Shown here: one piece after another, positions 41,893-53,442 of the stretch
How the letters are laid out: each line of letters begins with the position of its first letter
Position numbering within the stretch: the stretch's first letter is position 1
Assembly: GCA_003988855.1 (NCBI GenBank)
Contig: QYAI01000079.1
Span: 1 to 64,000, forward strand
DNA length: 64,000 nt
Direction: 5' to 3'
Source: Arachnopeziza araneosa
Lineage: Eukaryota; Ascomycota; Leotiomycetes; Helotiales; Arachnopezizaceae
The notes under the pieces: model-generated
Told to the model about the DNA's origin: nothing
Seen by the model: only the letters and a program-made list of their open reading frames with translations
Databases searched by the model: none
Made by a program: the position numbers and the translations under genes

Positions 41893-43629
41893 GCAGTTGC
41901 TTCTCTGAAACAAATACCTTTTCTCCCATTTTCCCATCCAGTCAGACCGCTCTTTCCCTACCTAACTCAGTTTTCCATTCAATCAAGTATCCTCCTACAG
42001 GTTAAGTCATTCCATTCGTGCAGTCTGCCCTCTCACCGCCCAAATCATTTTCCAATCGCTCAGTCTTCCCCCCTCCCAGCTAATTCCATTTTTCATTAAG
42101 CTGGGTTGAGCTATTCACCATTTAGACAAGTGGTACATGTGAAATCTCGTATTCAAGAATTTAATCTTTTATTGCCTAGAGTTTTTATCCACTTTAGTAG
42201 AGTAAAGATTGTGGTATTCGGGCTTCGACTTTACGAATTCCTGACGCTTTGGCGAAGATGAATTTTGACCGCCTCAGAGCATTGCAGTGCTACTTCTCCC
42301 TGTAATGCTGACTACACATGTGTTTCTGGAATCTGCCACCACTCTGGTTCTGCGACGTAGAAATTTCAACGCTGTTATCGTTGGGATAGCAATTATAAAC
42401 TTAGACCTCAAGTGTGACTTCAGACATGTTATGTCACGGTGTTGGATTTTAAATGTCGAAAACTACTATGGAGGAAGGATACTTCTTGAATTCCTCGTGC
42501 CACGCTTCTGTGTTTCAAATTATCAAACAAACATCTACTACAAATTTACATCAGACTTTAGAAATACTGTTTCATTGTGCCATTTGACCAGGAGAAATGA
42601 TGTTTTAGGCTATTGAGTCTTTACTCATCTGCTTCTTGCGATTCTACGCTGCTGGCGCGTTGATTTCTATTGGTAAACCCTCAATTATGCTTGATATAAA
42701 TTTTCGGATCTTAAATATTCACTCGCAGATACTTTTGTTTACTTCGTTGTAATTAATCACCTACATATCCGCTTCCAAGTTCACTTTCAGTTGTTTGATG
42801 TCCTATCGCCCCAGCATCGGATTTTTATTCGACTCTCAAACAGTATAATAGAGTAGCTAGAAACTAATAAAATCATGAAATTCGGGAAGGAACAGCTTCC
42901 CTCAAGACACTTATTCTTTCAATTCAAGTAATTCCAAGTCTTTTATACTTGACCTAGACTCTTGTTGCTGACACTTTTGGTTGTGGTGGATCTAGCCGAG
43001 GTCTCTCTTCCTCCTTCCTTCCCAAATCGAGCTCTACCCACAAATCTTTTTTCTCGAAATTCGAATCCTAACCACAAAGAATTCTTGATGAGAAGAACTA
43101 TCACCAATTTATCATACCCACATTAGTGCACTATTTCACTATCGGTTCGAGGATTACTGAAGCTGATTTGATGGTTAGTACATTCTCGTCGCCTGCTATC
43201 CTGTCACAACTCTTCCGGAGCTACACTCTGTGCTGTTTTCTGGTGAAAGAGTTCAAGCTGAAGCTCAAATTCCTCTTTTTGACGCAGAATTAAGATCAAG
43301 CAAGTTTTCAAATCGACTCAAAATTGTATGGCAGTCTTGCCAACTACAGCTGAATTCGCACTGTCTATAATCGAGCACCGGATAATCTGTTCATGTCTGA
43401 CAGTCATGAATTCTAAAACAGCTTCCAAGAGGTGTGTATTTGATTTCACTTAATATTTGACATACACGGTGGACTCCCCCAATTGGCCAATTCTATCTGT
43501 GTGCTGTCTCTCGGTCGTTTTGCTATTGAGACGTCATTGTTTATTTGTCCTGACAGATGATTTGCATGGCGCTCTATATGTGCTAACTCACATTGTGTAC
43601 AGAAATCTTTCGCACCAAGAAGAGTTCGA
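41893..43629. other. Gene-free AT-rich spacer
   Basis: 1.7 kb, with pyrimidine-rich repeats of the type TTCCATTC/CCCAT in 41920-42100 (near-repeats of CAGTC...CTCCC...TTTTCCATTC). No gene supported. Confidence 0.5.
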
Positions 43630-44871
43630 ATGGAAGATGAAGAGACCAAAACACCGCGACGATTCTCAAGATGCTATATGCCAATTAGTACAAATAGCAA
43701 AAGTCGTTCAAACATCCTCGCCACAAGGCGACCAACCCCGAATTGTGTATTGAATGTCTTACAAACCGCACCGCCTCATCATGTACACATTGTCGGCAGA
43801 TCTTCACCTATCAGTGTATCTGGTCTTATGAAGATTGACTGTCTACGGACTATCCAGTCTTTGGAAAGAGTTTTTGGTGTTGCTATGCCTGACACATCTT
43901 GTACTAGGACTTGCTGCCTCAACAGAAATAATTCTTTCCTCCCAATCCCTACCTATGCCAATATTGACGAACAAAGTCAAGAGTCAGGGAAATATTTCGT
44001 CAAAATGTGGGTTCCGGTTGAGGAGGTGCAAGTTGTATGGATGGTGATCAGGGGTGTCGAAGGATTGTCACTCGACTACAAAGCATGGCTCGAATTCCAA
44101 TACGCATATCGGCATTGCCAAATTATTGTTATAATCCAAGATACATTCGCCAGCAGCTACCCCAAAGCACAGAATGAAGAGTTCTTTCTATACAAAGAGG
44201 ATCCTTGGGTGCTTGATGCTCGGCGAAATTTAATCTACCTTCCTTTCCTGCTCAACGATTTGAAAAACTCTTTGCATGGACTTAACAGTAGTGAAGAGTC
44301 GAGATATTTTGCTCTAGTAAGCGCTCAGATAGTGCGAGTAAGCTGGACTATGCAGGAACTTGAATCAGAGGAGATGGCTGTTATTGAAGGTCGAGCAAAG
44401 CAGCTTGCAGAAGCTCTTCTAAGGAAGTTCCATTGCAAGTTTTGCCAAATTCGCTTCCCCGATAAAAGCGGAGTTCCGGGGGCCTACAATGATCATCTCA
44501 GAAAGACACATGACCATTCTGATCGGGACTCAGACGACCTATGCCCTCTTCCTAGGTGCAAGTATGTTACTGAAGAAGAACCTACCCCGATTGGACATTT
44601 CTTAAGTCACATTTCGCTCTTTACTGGGGCCCCTATTGATTGGTACAGCAAGAGATCGTACGGTAGTCATGTACTTCCTGCCAGACACGGAAATTCATAT
44701 CGATACAAATGCTCTGTCGAAAACTGCAATAGGCCCTGGCATAAAGACTTACACACTCTCGAACTTCATAATCGTTTCTTGCACCCTGAAAGATTCGATG
44801 AAGATATTCGAAAATCAAAATCTCTTTTAGTCTATGGATATGAGCTCGACCATCAACCAAGGGAAGCGTAG
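43630..44871 (+). CDS. C2H2-type zinc-finger protein, 413 aa
   Basis: One open frame from an ATG at 43630. The N-terminal third is Ser/Cys-rich without a recognisable domain and may be partly mis-modelled (other frames are also open at 43457-44047). From about residue 120 it reads as a normal protein (WVPVEEVQVVWMVIRGVEGL and on). The C-terminal half carries three zinc-finger-like units: FHCKFCQIRFPDKSG with H-x4-H later (HLRKTH); LCPLPRCKYVTEEE with HFLSH; and YKCSVENCNRPWHKDLHTLE with HNRFLH. Fingers with long loops of this kind occur in uncharacterised fungal proteins. Probably nuclear. The exact start and any upstream exons are uncertain. Confidence 0.65.
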   Translation: MEDEETKTPRRFSRCYMPISTNSKSRSNILATRRPTPNCVLNVLQTAPPHHVHIVGRSSPISVSGLMKIDCLRTIQSLERVFGVAMPDTSCTRTCCLNRNNSFLPIPTYANIDEQSQESGKYFVKMWVPVEEVQVVWMVIRGVEGLSLDYKAWLEFQYAYRHCQIIVIIQDTFASSYPKAQNEEFFLYKEDPWVLDARRNLIYLPFLLNDLKNSLHGLNSSEESRYFALVSAQIVRVSWTMQELESEEMAVIEGRAKQLAEALLRKFHCKFCQIRFPDKSGVPGAYNDHLRKTHDHSDRDSDDLCPLPRCKYVTEEEPTPIGHFLSHISLFTGAPIDWYSKRSYGSHVLPARHGNSYRYKCSVENCNRPWHKDLHTLELHNRFLHPERFDEDIRKSKSLLVYGYELDHQPREA

Positions 44872-46097
44872 GAGGGTGGTCGGGTGAAGCTGAGAGAGCC
44901 AGGTTCGTGATTGAAACTCTTTTGCAGTCTCGGTGAAAAGTTTTCGGTATTCTAGGTTATGCGCCTGATGATCCGACTGCGAGAAGTTTTCATAGAAGTA
45001 GAATCTCGTTCTCCCAGCCCAGTCTCTGACGACAGCTTGGGAGAACCAAAGAGAATAACTCAAAGGTAGAGGATCTATAATCAAGTTGACAGCTAGGTTA
45101 CTAGCAACTCAGGTCATCACCCTGCTTGTTTGTTTTCCCCTTCTGATGTAGATCGATCTGCAGTAACTGAATTCCTTCAGGTGCCGAATTCTCTAGCCAA
45201 GATCTATCCAGAATAACCAATGCTCCCATCAAATGCTAGATGCTGATTGCACATCGATATCGCAGCTTCATCTTCCTTGAAATGGTCTTGCTTCAATCCG
45301 AAGTTCCTATCAATGAACCAAAATCATTACGTGCTTTAACACGTGTCATGCAAAATGACACCCAACGGAAACGCATAGGATGAGGTTCACGTGCTCTGAA
45401 ATTGGCTCCTGCGAGCGCCTCGTGTACATAGATACTAAGCTCTGCTCTTAATTCTTTTATTCTCTATTTAGAGCTATTCAACACAACTATCTCAAGCTCA
45501 TCGAGCCCAGTACTGTGCTCTCACTTCAGAAATTGCATCCTTGGTATGACTACCAGGTATATTCTACCTCCTTTGCTCTTATTCAACTAAGAGATACTCT
45601 ACAGGCTCATAATAATAAGGATTGCCTTTTCCTCGTAATTTATTCCTTAATATAAACTTATAGGTTTGCTTTAAATATATTGTATACATCCTTTATTTTA
45701 CTTGCTTGCAAGTTATAAACCTAAAGCTTATGTTTGTATCAATATACTACTACTAATTTAGTTAATAAAATAATAATAAAAATTCGTATCTTGCAGAAAG
45801 AGTAGTTTAAAGCTACTACGCGCATATTGCTTAGTGTGCCTCTAAAAGAGCAAAGCTTAAGTAGAGTCTCTTAACAAGCAGCTAGATTTAGAAAACGAAG
45901 GTACGAAGGTTCACTAAGGACTTTACTGCCTGTCGAATATAATTATCCTTGTAATCTATAACGTTAGTCCCGTTTTAAAATTCACAATAGATTGAGTACA
46001 GGGAATTGTTCCCCCAAAGTGAGGCAACAATCAAACACCAGGCGATCATGCTTATACTAAATTGTTTTTTTATTTGTTTATTTCCAGATTGCCAGTA
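44872..46097. other. Gene-free region with AT-rich island
   Basis: No gene supported. 45590-45800 is strongly AT-rich (long runs such as TTAGTTAATAAAATAATAAT), unlike either side, and resembles a RIP-degraded repeat remnant. Confidence 0.5.
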
Positions 46098-47425
46098 TCA
46101 TTCTTTATTCCTCGTCTCAATCACAACAACTGCTCGTTCCACAATAATTTTATCGTCCTTTTCAGCTCCCATAATTGGAAGAATACCCGCGCTGCTCGCG
46201 GCATCATTTTCTACATCTCTGACCCAAAACCCACCAGAACTCTCACTTGCTCTTACCGGTACCTTCACAGACGTTTCACTCGTCGGGTTATGGTCAATTT
46301 CAACAACACCACGTGATTTGAAACGTCGGATGTAAGAAGTCAGTTGGTCAGTGGGCCAAGGAGTGCCTCCGTAGGGGTTCTTTGACTCTGAGTCTCCATA
46401 TCCTGATGAGAGAAGAAAGGGAGCGAAGCGCTTAAAGACCGGTTTAATTGCTGCAGCCGAGACGCAAAAGATGCCCATTGATACCTCTAGTCCTGTCCAT
46501 ATGGAGATGTCATAGTACGCCCCTAAAAATGTGAGTTTTGAGTGGGTTATAAGATATGTAACTTACAAGGGGTATCTATAACTTTCGAGGTGAAGAGATG
46601 ACCCAACCTAGCCATGCGTACAATTCCCGCGATAATGACGAGCCAACTCAAGGTTATAATTGCAAAAAGTGCAATTTTCTGCCTCCGCGCCAGCTTCAAG
46701 CTCCAGAGCCGAGGAACAACCAAACCGATAAGCCATGCATCCGTTGTGATATTGGAGACGCCGTTCACATAAAAAGCTGCAATGGGATTGTCGCAAGTTG
46801 ACGGCTGAGTTACAACCCAATATCCGTAGACAGGACTGCACTGGAAGATTGAGAACAGTACAGTGGGAGTTGAATACAGGCAAATGAATCCCATGGTGAT
46901 GTATACCATATATCTCGTTGTTCTATCAGTAAAAATCCGTAAGTAGAAGACGCAGATGCTCATCTTGGTGAGAGCCAGAGTGATTTGGTAAATAATTAAA
47001 GATCCAAACCCTATCTGAAGCGAGGGTATGATAAATTTCATTGGATCGGATGGAATATCTGCGATATGATGACCGGAACCATATTTTGTTGAGAGGCATG
47101 AACAGATACATAGTATGAACGACCCAACCTGATACTGTTAAATATAATTTAGGACCTGAGAAGATTTACTGACCCATGAGATGGCCAAAAGTGTGTCGTC
47201 AACTCCCCAACCTCTGAGAAGCCATGCTCGAGAATACACTCTTGCAAAGAAAACTACTGTTGCAACGAGCTCTGGGATGAGGTTTCCAGCCAAGATTGCC
47301 GGAACCCGACTAGGTCCCCGAAAATGCGTAACTATGGGTTGAGTTGAGTTCATTTCTAGATTCATCGATCCGTAGTTGTAGAAAGCAGCAGGAAAGAATT
47401 CGGTCGAGTATGTCAAAGGGGCCAT
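46098..47425 (-). CDS. Fungal rhodopsin-domain (SAT4/PTH11-like) seven-TM membrane protein, 414 aa
   Basis: Three exons: 47425-47174, 47134-46567 and 46522-46098, with unusually short introns of 39 and 44 bp; junctions LAISW|YQVGSF and DTP-W-AYYDISIW restore family strands and the sum is 415 codons. Family marks: PELVATVVFFARVYSRAWLL then WGVDDTLLA (the W-x-x-D-D box of fungal rhodopsin-domain proteins), KYGSGHHIADI, ALTKMSICVFYLRIFTDR, the FQCSPVYGYW and STCDNP cysteine pair, NITTDAWLIGLVVPRLWSLK, ARRQKIALFAI and IVRM. About seven membrane segments, then a cytoplasmic tail. No N-terminal CFEM domain. The start could also be the ATG at 47365. Plasma-membrane sensor function is an inference from the family. 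Confidence 0.9.
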
Positions 47426-49789
47426 CGAGCATTTTACCTGGTGTAAAGGCCATAGTCACATCCGCCACCCCGCATGCTTGCACCTGGGGATGTGGGGATC
47501 CCGTCGATTTTAGGGGTCAAACCTCAAAGATGCGCCAATCAGAATTGTTTACCGATTAAAATTGGTAGGGAGGTGCAGACGGACCGTCGATTCAAACTAG
47601 TTTTGGGATTTCATCCGAAGCCGCATCTGCAAACTAGATTGAATCACACGCAATGTGCAGCAGCACAGACGTTCGTCTATCAAAGATTCGTTCGAGACTG
47701 AAAGAATCCTCTCATCAGAATATGTCGAGTTGTAGACTTGCTGTAAACCGACTTAGAGCTCTCATTATCTTTTTACAATACCAAAAACAGGGCATGGTTG
47801 GCACAGACTCTACAGTTCTTAACTGTAAGAAAGTTTACCTAGAGTCCTGCATGAACGGGCTGAACCGACTTTGCGAACACATGTGGCAAAACCCTCGGTG
47901 CCCGAGCACCAGGCTTATGAAAAGACCTGGTAGTTTCCATCACGACGATAACATAGCTGATAAGGTCAAGGCTCGGTGAGAAGCTAGAGACGGGACGGAA
48001 AAATAAATCGTGGCTGCGTGACGAATCATTACAAACATGGAAGATTTCTTGCCGGAGAAGTGACTTCTGTAATTGCGCTTCTGTTGGTGAGACTTCAACC
48101 ACGTCTGATTTTACTACTTTTAACATGGTTTGCTCTCCAGGCTATGCCGTAGCTTACCCCCCCAAAAAGTTTACAGAAAGGGATAGGATGCACATACTAG
48201 TGTACGGGAGTTAACTTAGTGCTCTCCGCATTCTGAAGAGTTCCCCAGCAGGATATAGGATACGCATCAATTTCCAAGTGCAAATCCAGAAAGAGACTTC
48301 TGGACAACCAGCTGACAGTTCTCTAGCATGTTTGTCTGCGGGCCACTAATGACATGAATGTTTGCAGGCATTGAAGTCTGGCAGGGCTGTAACTCACGGA
48401 CTGCCATGTCAGACCTGCATGTGTCTAAGACCTCGAAAGCCGGTAGAATAGCTGCTTCCGTTCATACTTCAATTCCGATAAGAGGTTGTTGTGTCGTCCG
48501 TGCATCTTCGAAACCCCTCAGCGGCTGACGATCAAATTGAACATGAACGTTAGCATTCAGTAAAGGTATGAAAGCTGCCTCACCACATCAGACTTCGAAA
48601 AGCACAAGATCTGAATCCGACGTGCTTCATGATAACCAAGAATGGCATATTTGGAATCGCAAGCTCGAAGCATACAAGCTCCACCTCTGAACCTTTTACA
48701 AATAACTAGAAAAGAATTGTTTCATAATTTCTGTTGTTATTGGACAGGCAAATGTAAGAACAGTGGCACGGACAATGGCATGGCAATTTAGCCCACCTTG
48801 AAGAATCCATAAGAAGAGTAAAGACAGTGGCGTGTGGGTCACATATCGGGCGTCAGGTTGGGGATGCCGTGACCCTCAACGCCATCGGCACCTGTCATTC
48901 CGCTAAAGATCAGGTGGTTGGATTGAGGTTGAAGTAACTCGAGGATTCAAAGCGCTATTGAGCGGTTGAGAGGCTTGACTGTTCATCAAACTGACAGTAA
49001 GTGGTGCGCACAGCAACAGAATGACTTCTGTCGCCCCGTCATTTTCCCTCCCACAGGACAAACGTAAGCCACCTGGCAAACTGTATAAAATGAAAAAAAG
49101 TAAAGGTACATTGGTGGCCGACACATTCTGAATCAGGCGGCCCCCAAGCCAGTTGAACCACGCGGAACCACCAAAAGTTCGGCATGTTCTCTCCTATCCT
49201 TGCCCAATAAGGCCTTGAACTCCACCGAACCGAGCAACCGTCCACCGAACTCTCGGCATCTTCCATGCATGTCAAACAATCAATGGAGCATTCCACCATT
49301 CCAGCTCTTTTCCGCGCAATGAGTGGATGAGACAGTGTCTTATTGTCGGTAAGACGTGATGAATCCTTCATTCTCAGCCCCGAAATATGGCATCGATGAG
49401 TTTGTTTAAAGTCATTCAAAACTCAGAAGCAGGCCAAAGGCTTGAATCACCCACTTGAAAACCGTAGCTATCCTGCTGAAGAGGAACAAGGGTCAGTATA
49501 CCATTTGCATTTATGAATGTGTCTGATCTACTTCGTAAAGCTAGTGAAATCGGAATCCGTGGCATTTGGGACTAGACACGAATTTAATGCGAAAGACTTA
49601 GCGTCACGATTTCGAAACGAAAAAGTTACAATGAAGAAACAGTATATAATTTCAAGATATCATCTGGCCTATTCAAATATTTTGTGGGTATCCAACCCGC
49701 AAAGCCCAGTAGCCATCAAAAAGTAGAAACCAAGTACGCCTCGCTGATGCCCTTTGCCTCCTCGAACTTATACAAATAGACATATTTAT
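47426..49789. other. Gene-free region
   Basis: 2.4 kb with only short overlapping frames (47474-48126, 48903-49419). I see no domain, start context or splice pattern that supports a gene. Confidence 0.5.
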
Positions 49790-50884
49790 TCAATACCTCG
49801 GCGGCTGGCCTTGTCCTAAAGGACTCGCACCTGGATGCAGCCTTGCCGCACCCCTCCCCTCACCATAATACTGCTGATCACCCCTGCCACCAGTCTGCGC
49901 CATGAGAGGCAGATGATCCTCACTCTGTCCACCTCTTGACGGGACAACACTCCTCTCTACATCTTTCGTTGCTGGCATCGAAGAGGCCATCATTGCCGCT
50001 ACCTGCGCAGCTCTCTTGGCCTTGCTCCTGCCTCGGATATGGAGGATTAGAGCTGAAAGTAGGGCAGCGCTGATGCCCACACCGAATGCAATGGCTACAA
50101 TCAAACCAGATGTTGAGAGGCTGTTGTCTTTCTTCATGCAGACATCAGCTCCTGCTACGGAGCTGAAGCAGAGCTTGCCTGGAGCGCAGGTTGTGACTGC
50201 TGTGGTTGTGGATGTGCAAGACACCATCTTGTTCTGGGTATATGAGCAAACTTTTGTAGAGACTATGTTTGTCACTGAACAGGCGAGTGTGCCGGTTGTG
50301 GTTCCTGATGTTACAGAGTCGGGTGTGGTCGTTGAGGAAGTTGTGCTATCAGATGTGGTAGCTGCAGCTGTAGGCGCATCAGAAGTCGAAGTGGTTGAAT
50401 CTGATGTTGTAGAGTCTGCGGTTGTGCTGGCAGATGCGCTCGAAGGTGCAGAAGTTGTTTTCGCAGCAGTTGGCTTACCGGTAGTTGTTGTTTCTTCCGT
50501 TGTTTTCTCCGACGTGGTTTTCTCGCCTGTTGCAGTTGTTTTGTCCGATTTCTCGGTCGTTTTGTCCGCAGTGGTCGCAGAGGTTTCGGTCTCCGCAGTA
50601 TTGGTATTCTGTCGTTTGCGGAGTTCAGATTCGCCCAACATTGCATCGAGGCCATCAAGCGACCATTCTGCTCTGAGTCTTGGATCGGCGTGTGTGCAGC
50701 CAGCTTCGTTGAAGCATTCTGCGAACGCGTATGGATTTGAAGCGAGGGAAGCAGCCATACAGGCCTGAAGGGCTGGAGAGCATTCGAAAGTAGCATGAGG
50801 TGAAGCTAGATAGTCGTCGACGTTATAGGATTTCGAAGAAACCACAGCGGCGCAGGTCAAAAGGGATAGAATTGCTGCGCGCAT
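49790..50884 (-). CDS. Single-pass Ser/Thr-rich membrane protein (cell-surface sensor-like), 364 aa
   Basis: Single exon. Signal peptide MRAAILSLLTCAAVVSS; a small Cys-rich ectodomain with four Cys (FECSPALQACMAAS, FAECFNEAGCTHADP); a possible KR processing site (RKRQ); a mucin-like stalk of about 105 residues rich in Thr/Ser. A second Cys-rich module follows with seven Cys (LACSVTNIVSTKVCSYTQNK to GKLCFSSVAGADVCMKK). Then comes one membrane helix (SGLIVAIAFGVGISAALLSA, about residues 258-283), a basic stop-transfer (RGRSKAKRA) and a Gly/Arg-rich cytoplasmic tail ending QGQPPRY. The layout resembles fungal wall-stress sensors of the Mid2/WSC kind, but the Cys pattern is not WSC. It may be a glycosylated surface anchor. 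Confidence 0.85.
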   Translation of the reverse strand: MRAAILSLLTCAAVVSSKSYNVDDYLASPHATFECSPALQACMAASLASNPYAFAECFNEAGCTHADPRLRAEWSLDGLDAMLGESELRKRQNTNTAETETSATTADKTTEKSDKTTATGEKTTSEKTTEETTTTGKPTAAKTTSAPSSASASTTADSTTSDSTTSTSDAPTAAATTSDSTTSSTTTPDSVTSGTTTGTLACSVTNIVSTKVCSYTQNKMVSCTSTTTAVTTCAPGKLCFSSVAGADVCMKKDNSLSTSGLIVAIAFGVGISAALLSALILHIRGRSKAKRAAQVAAMMASSMPATKDVERSVVPSRGGQSEDHLPLMAQTGGRGDQQYYGEGRGAARLHPGASPLGQGQPPRY

Positions 50885-51724
50885 TTTGAAAGAATGTGGT
50901 ACGATATGTCGCAGGTTGTAAAGTTAGATATACCTATGAAAAGATTATAGGGTAAAGTAGAAAGAAAGGAGGTTTTAAAAAACTTATGCGACAAGAAATG
51001 AGAGTGATGTCGAGGCTTATTTTAAGGCACAGTTGATTTCAGGCGGCTTTTGGCTGAGGATCCAAAAAGGGTCTTACAAGGCGTTTGATTGGTTTAATCA
51101 AAATCAACCCCGTAGAGATGCAAACCGTCGGATTTACCCATCCACTTAGCAATCGGAACACCATCTTGAAATTGAAGCTCCCAAGAGTGGTTTCTTGTAG
51201 GTGATTTGGGGTATGAAGAATGCTTGTGATGAACACGCATCTTGAGGGCGCAAGTCTGATAAAGTGTCGGTTGTTTAGGCTCGAGATCCCCACCAAGTCG
51301 AACATCATGACGACGCGTTGGCGGGGACTCCGCCGTTGAAATGGGCACTCTGCGGCGTTCGTTAATGTAGGTACAAATCGTGGCTGAGACCCTGAGTCCG
51401 ACTTTCCTAAACGGGCGATAGGAAAAGGGGCTGAATCGTATCTCCGAACAGGGCCCCAAATGGAATCAGCTGAAACCAGATCGAAGGGAAACGAGATCAC
51501 GATATCGATAAGTCAATAGAAAAGGAGAAGAGAGAGACAGCGTGGGAATGGATGACTTTTATACCTCACTCGTCAGATCAGAATGTCGGCCGCCACTAGT
51601 GATCATCACATGACTAGCTCAGCGATATTGTTCCACAGTCTGGAAAAGTCTCTTTCCTTCTTTATGAACTCTCAAGTTAAAGTATCTTTGATCCAGATCT
51701 CGGGCTAGGAATGGGCTTCTTCAT
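50885..51724. other. Intergenic region with a possible small minus-strand gene (51094-51459)
   Basis: On the minus strand a frame ending at 51094 reads like protein: CTYINERRRVPISTAESPPT, LYQTCALKMRVHHKHSSYPK, NHSWELQFQDGVPIAKWMGK, then GLHLYGVDFD. A TATAAAA box lies upstream (51557-51563). It has no ATG in frame in the expected place, so a first exon or a non-ATG start would be needed. I list it as possible only. The rest is spacer. Confidence 0.35.
51557..51563 (-). promoter_or_regulatory. TATA box upstream of the possible gene at 51094-51459
   Basis: TATAAAA on the minus strand, about 100 bp upstream of the open frame. Confidence 0.35.
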
Positions 51725-52802
51725 TCATTTCCCATCGTTTTCCATCAAAAACCCCTGCACTGCTTCAGCAAGAAACTGATGTACTTTCCAAGTCATATGG
51801 CCACTATTGTACCAGAAGTATTCTTCGATTGGGAGGCACCCATATGCGGCGTAATTAGTATCAATATCAGGAGCATCATATCTCTCACAGGTATCCAGTT
51901 GCGTTCTTGAACCCGTATTGTGAGGGGCTATCTAAAATCCCGTTGAGATAACCGTATGTGTCAAAAACCATCGCCTTGGTGCTTGAATGTTTTGAAGAGA
52001 AGTCAGACGCGAAGGATGAGACGAGAGAGTTCCATTCCTGGACCATAGTCGTGTTGGGAAGTGCTGCTAATGGTCCGACTGCTACGGCTCCAGGTGTACG
52101 GTCTAGAGGTGGAAGATTCATGAGCAGGAAATTTCGGTAGCCTGCTTCGTATACTGTTTCCAGTGCTTGGAATTCTGTGCTGATAATTTCCTGGTACAAT
52201 GAAGGGAAATTTGTTACATTCAAATGCGGGAAGCTGAACTACGATGTGTCACCAATATCGTTTATGCCAATCCAGACAGCCACCAGAGCTTTTTGGACAT
52301 CGACCCTCAGCACGGGTTTGGCGTATTTTGCCCACTGAGTAACCTCGTCTACAAACGGAATTGTCCAGTTATGGTGGAGAGGTGTAAACATCATTGGGAT
52401 ATCTGCACCAGCGAATGCAAAATCCCAAAGTTGGGTCGTACAGTTTAGAGGCGAGCCTGAAAGGCAGTGCGTCAGGTATTCGATCCAATTTGGGCCACCA
52501 GCTGAAGTTCCGAGTTGATTTTGAATGGTTTTATTGCTTAGGAGTGTTTCGGGTGTAAATGAGAAGTCCTGCGCGGCTCCTATGAACGAAAAATTCTGAA
52601 GGCCTTGCGTGCCATGAACAAACGTGTGACTGCCACCAAAAGCGAGTCTGCTTCATTCAGCTAAAATTTATAACGGTGTATTTGATATCTCAACTTACAC
52701 AAAATTCTTGGTCTCCCAATCAAAAGGAGAGTTTGTATGGGAAAGAACACTTGCAGTTGTCAAGCCAGACAGGCATATAAGTATGGGGAAAAACCTCATC
52801 AT
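51725..52802 (-). pseudogene. SGNH/GDSL-type esterase (CE16-like), broken by one TAG and one 1-nt insertion
   Basis: Secreted SGNH-hydrolase gene. Exon 1 (52802-52699) encodes a signal peptide (MMRFFPILICLSGLTTASVL). A 51-bp intron (52698-52648) joins it to VLAFGGSHTFVHGTQGLQNF, the block I region, where FGDS reads FGGS. Block III is VAVWIGINDIGD. Right after GDTS an in-frame TAG (52241-52239) interrupts, but the same frame continues FSFPHLNVTNFPSLYQEIIS to NLPPLDRTPG and ATGY. There one extra C (TACCTGT instead of TACTGT, near 51892) shifts the frame; the conserved end CERYDAPDIDTNYAAYGCLP, EEYFWYNSGHMTWKVHQFLA (catalytic His in GHMTWKVH) follows in the new frame to a TGA at 51725. Two lesions in an otherwise well preserved gene: recent loss or consensus errors. 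Confidence 0.88.
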
Positions 52803-53442
52803 ACACTAGTGATATCTTCAACTTTAGAATGTTCTCATCTTCATGAGTCTTAATCGAAACTTTTTGTTCCTTTATAATGAATATCGAATTTGTTTCCCCG
52901 CTTGAGGTTCCTCGGGCCCGAGAAATGGTAACCAATTTGTATATGAACGAATGCATCTCCACGAATCAATAGTGGCTGAGCATTAGCTTCGAAGGAGAGT
53001 ACAAAGAGAATATTTCTTCAAGAAAACTTTTACCACCTATTCTAGAAGCTGTAGGATGATCTACAATGAATTCCCTGTACTTAGCTAACGCCGAGAAGAG
53101 AAGAACTTATCGGATAAATCGAACGGGACAATATTTTCCCATACTTTGAACTTTCATGAGCAGAGACAGAGACAATGTGCTCGGCCTGAAGTCCAAGTTA
53201 TCATAGAAAGATAAATAATCTCATCATGATGAAATTGTGTTATGTAATGTATCAAATCAAAACAAACTTGGAAGATGAATGGATATGGCATCACCTGATG
53301 AGCATACGTCATCAGCTGAGGCAGCAAGTACAAAGCCATTCACGACATCCTCTTTTCTTTATATATGCTTCGCAAACACCTCAAAACTTCAAAACTCTTA
53401 AGACTCTCACGCCAAGAATTTCATATCAAAACAAATCTCAAG
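52803..53442. other. Divergent promoter region
   Basis: It separates the esterase pseudogene (minus) from the I78 inhibitor gene (plus). A TTTATATATGC element near 53357 could be the TATA box of the latter. Confidence 0.5.

Noticed and set aside
50016..50768. 250-codon + strand frame rich in Val/Ser
   Set aside because: It is the exact antisense of the Thr/Ser-rich stalk of the membrane protein on the minus strand; low complexity keeps both strands open.
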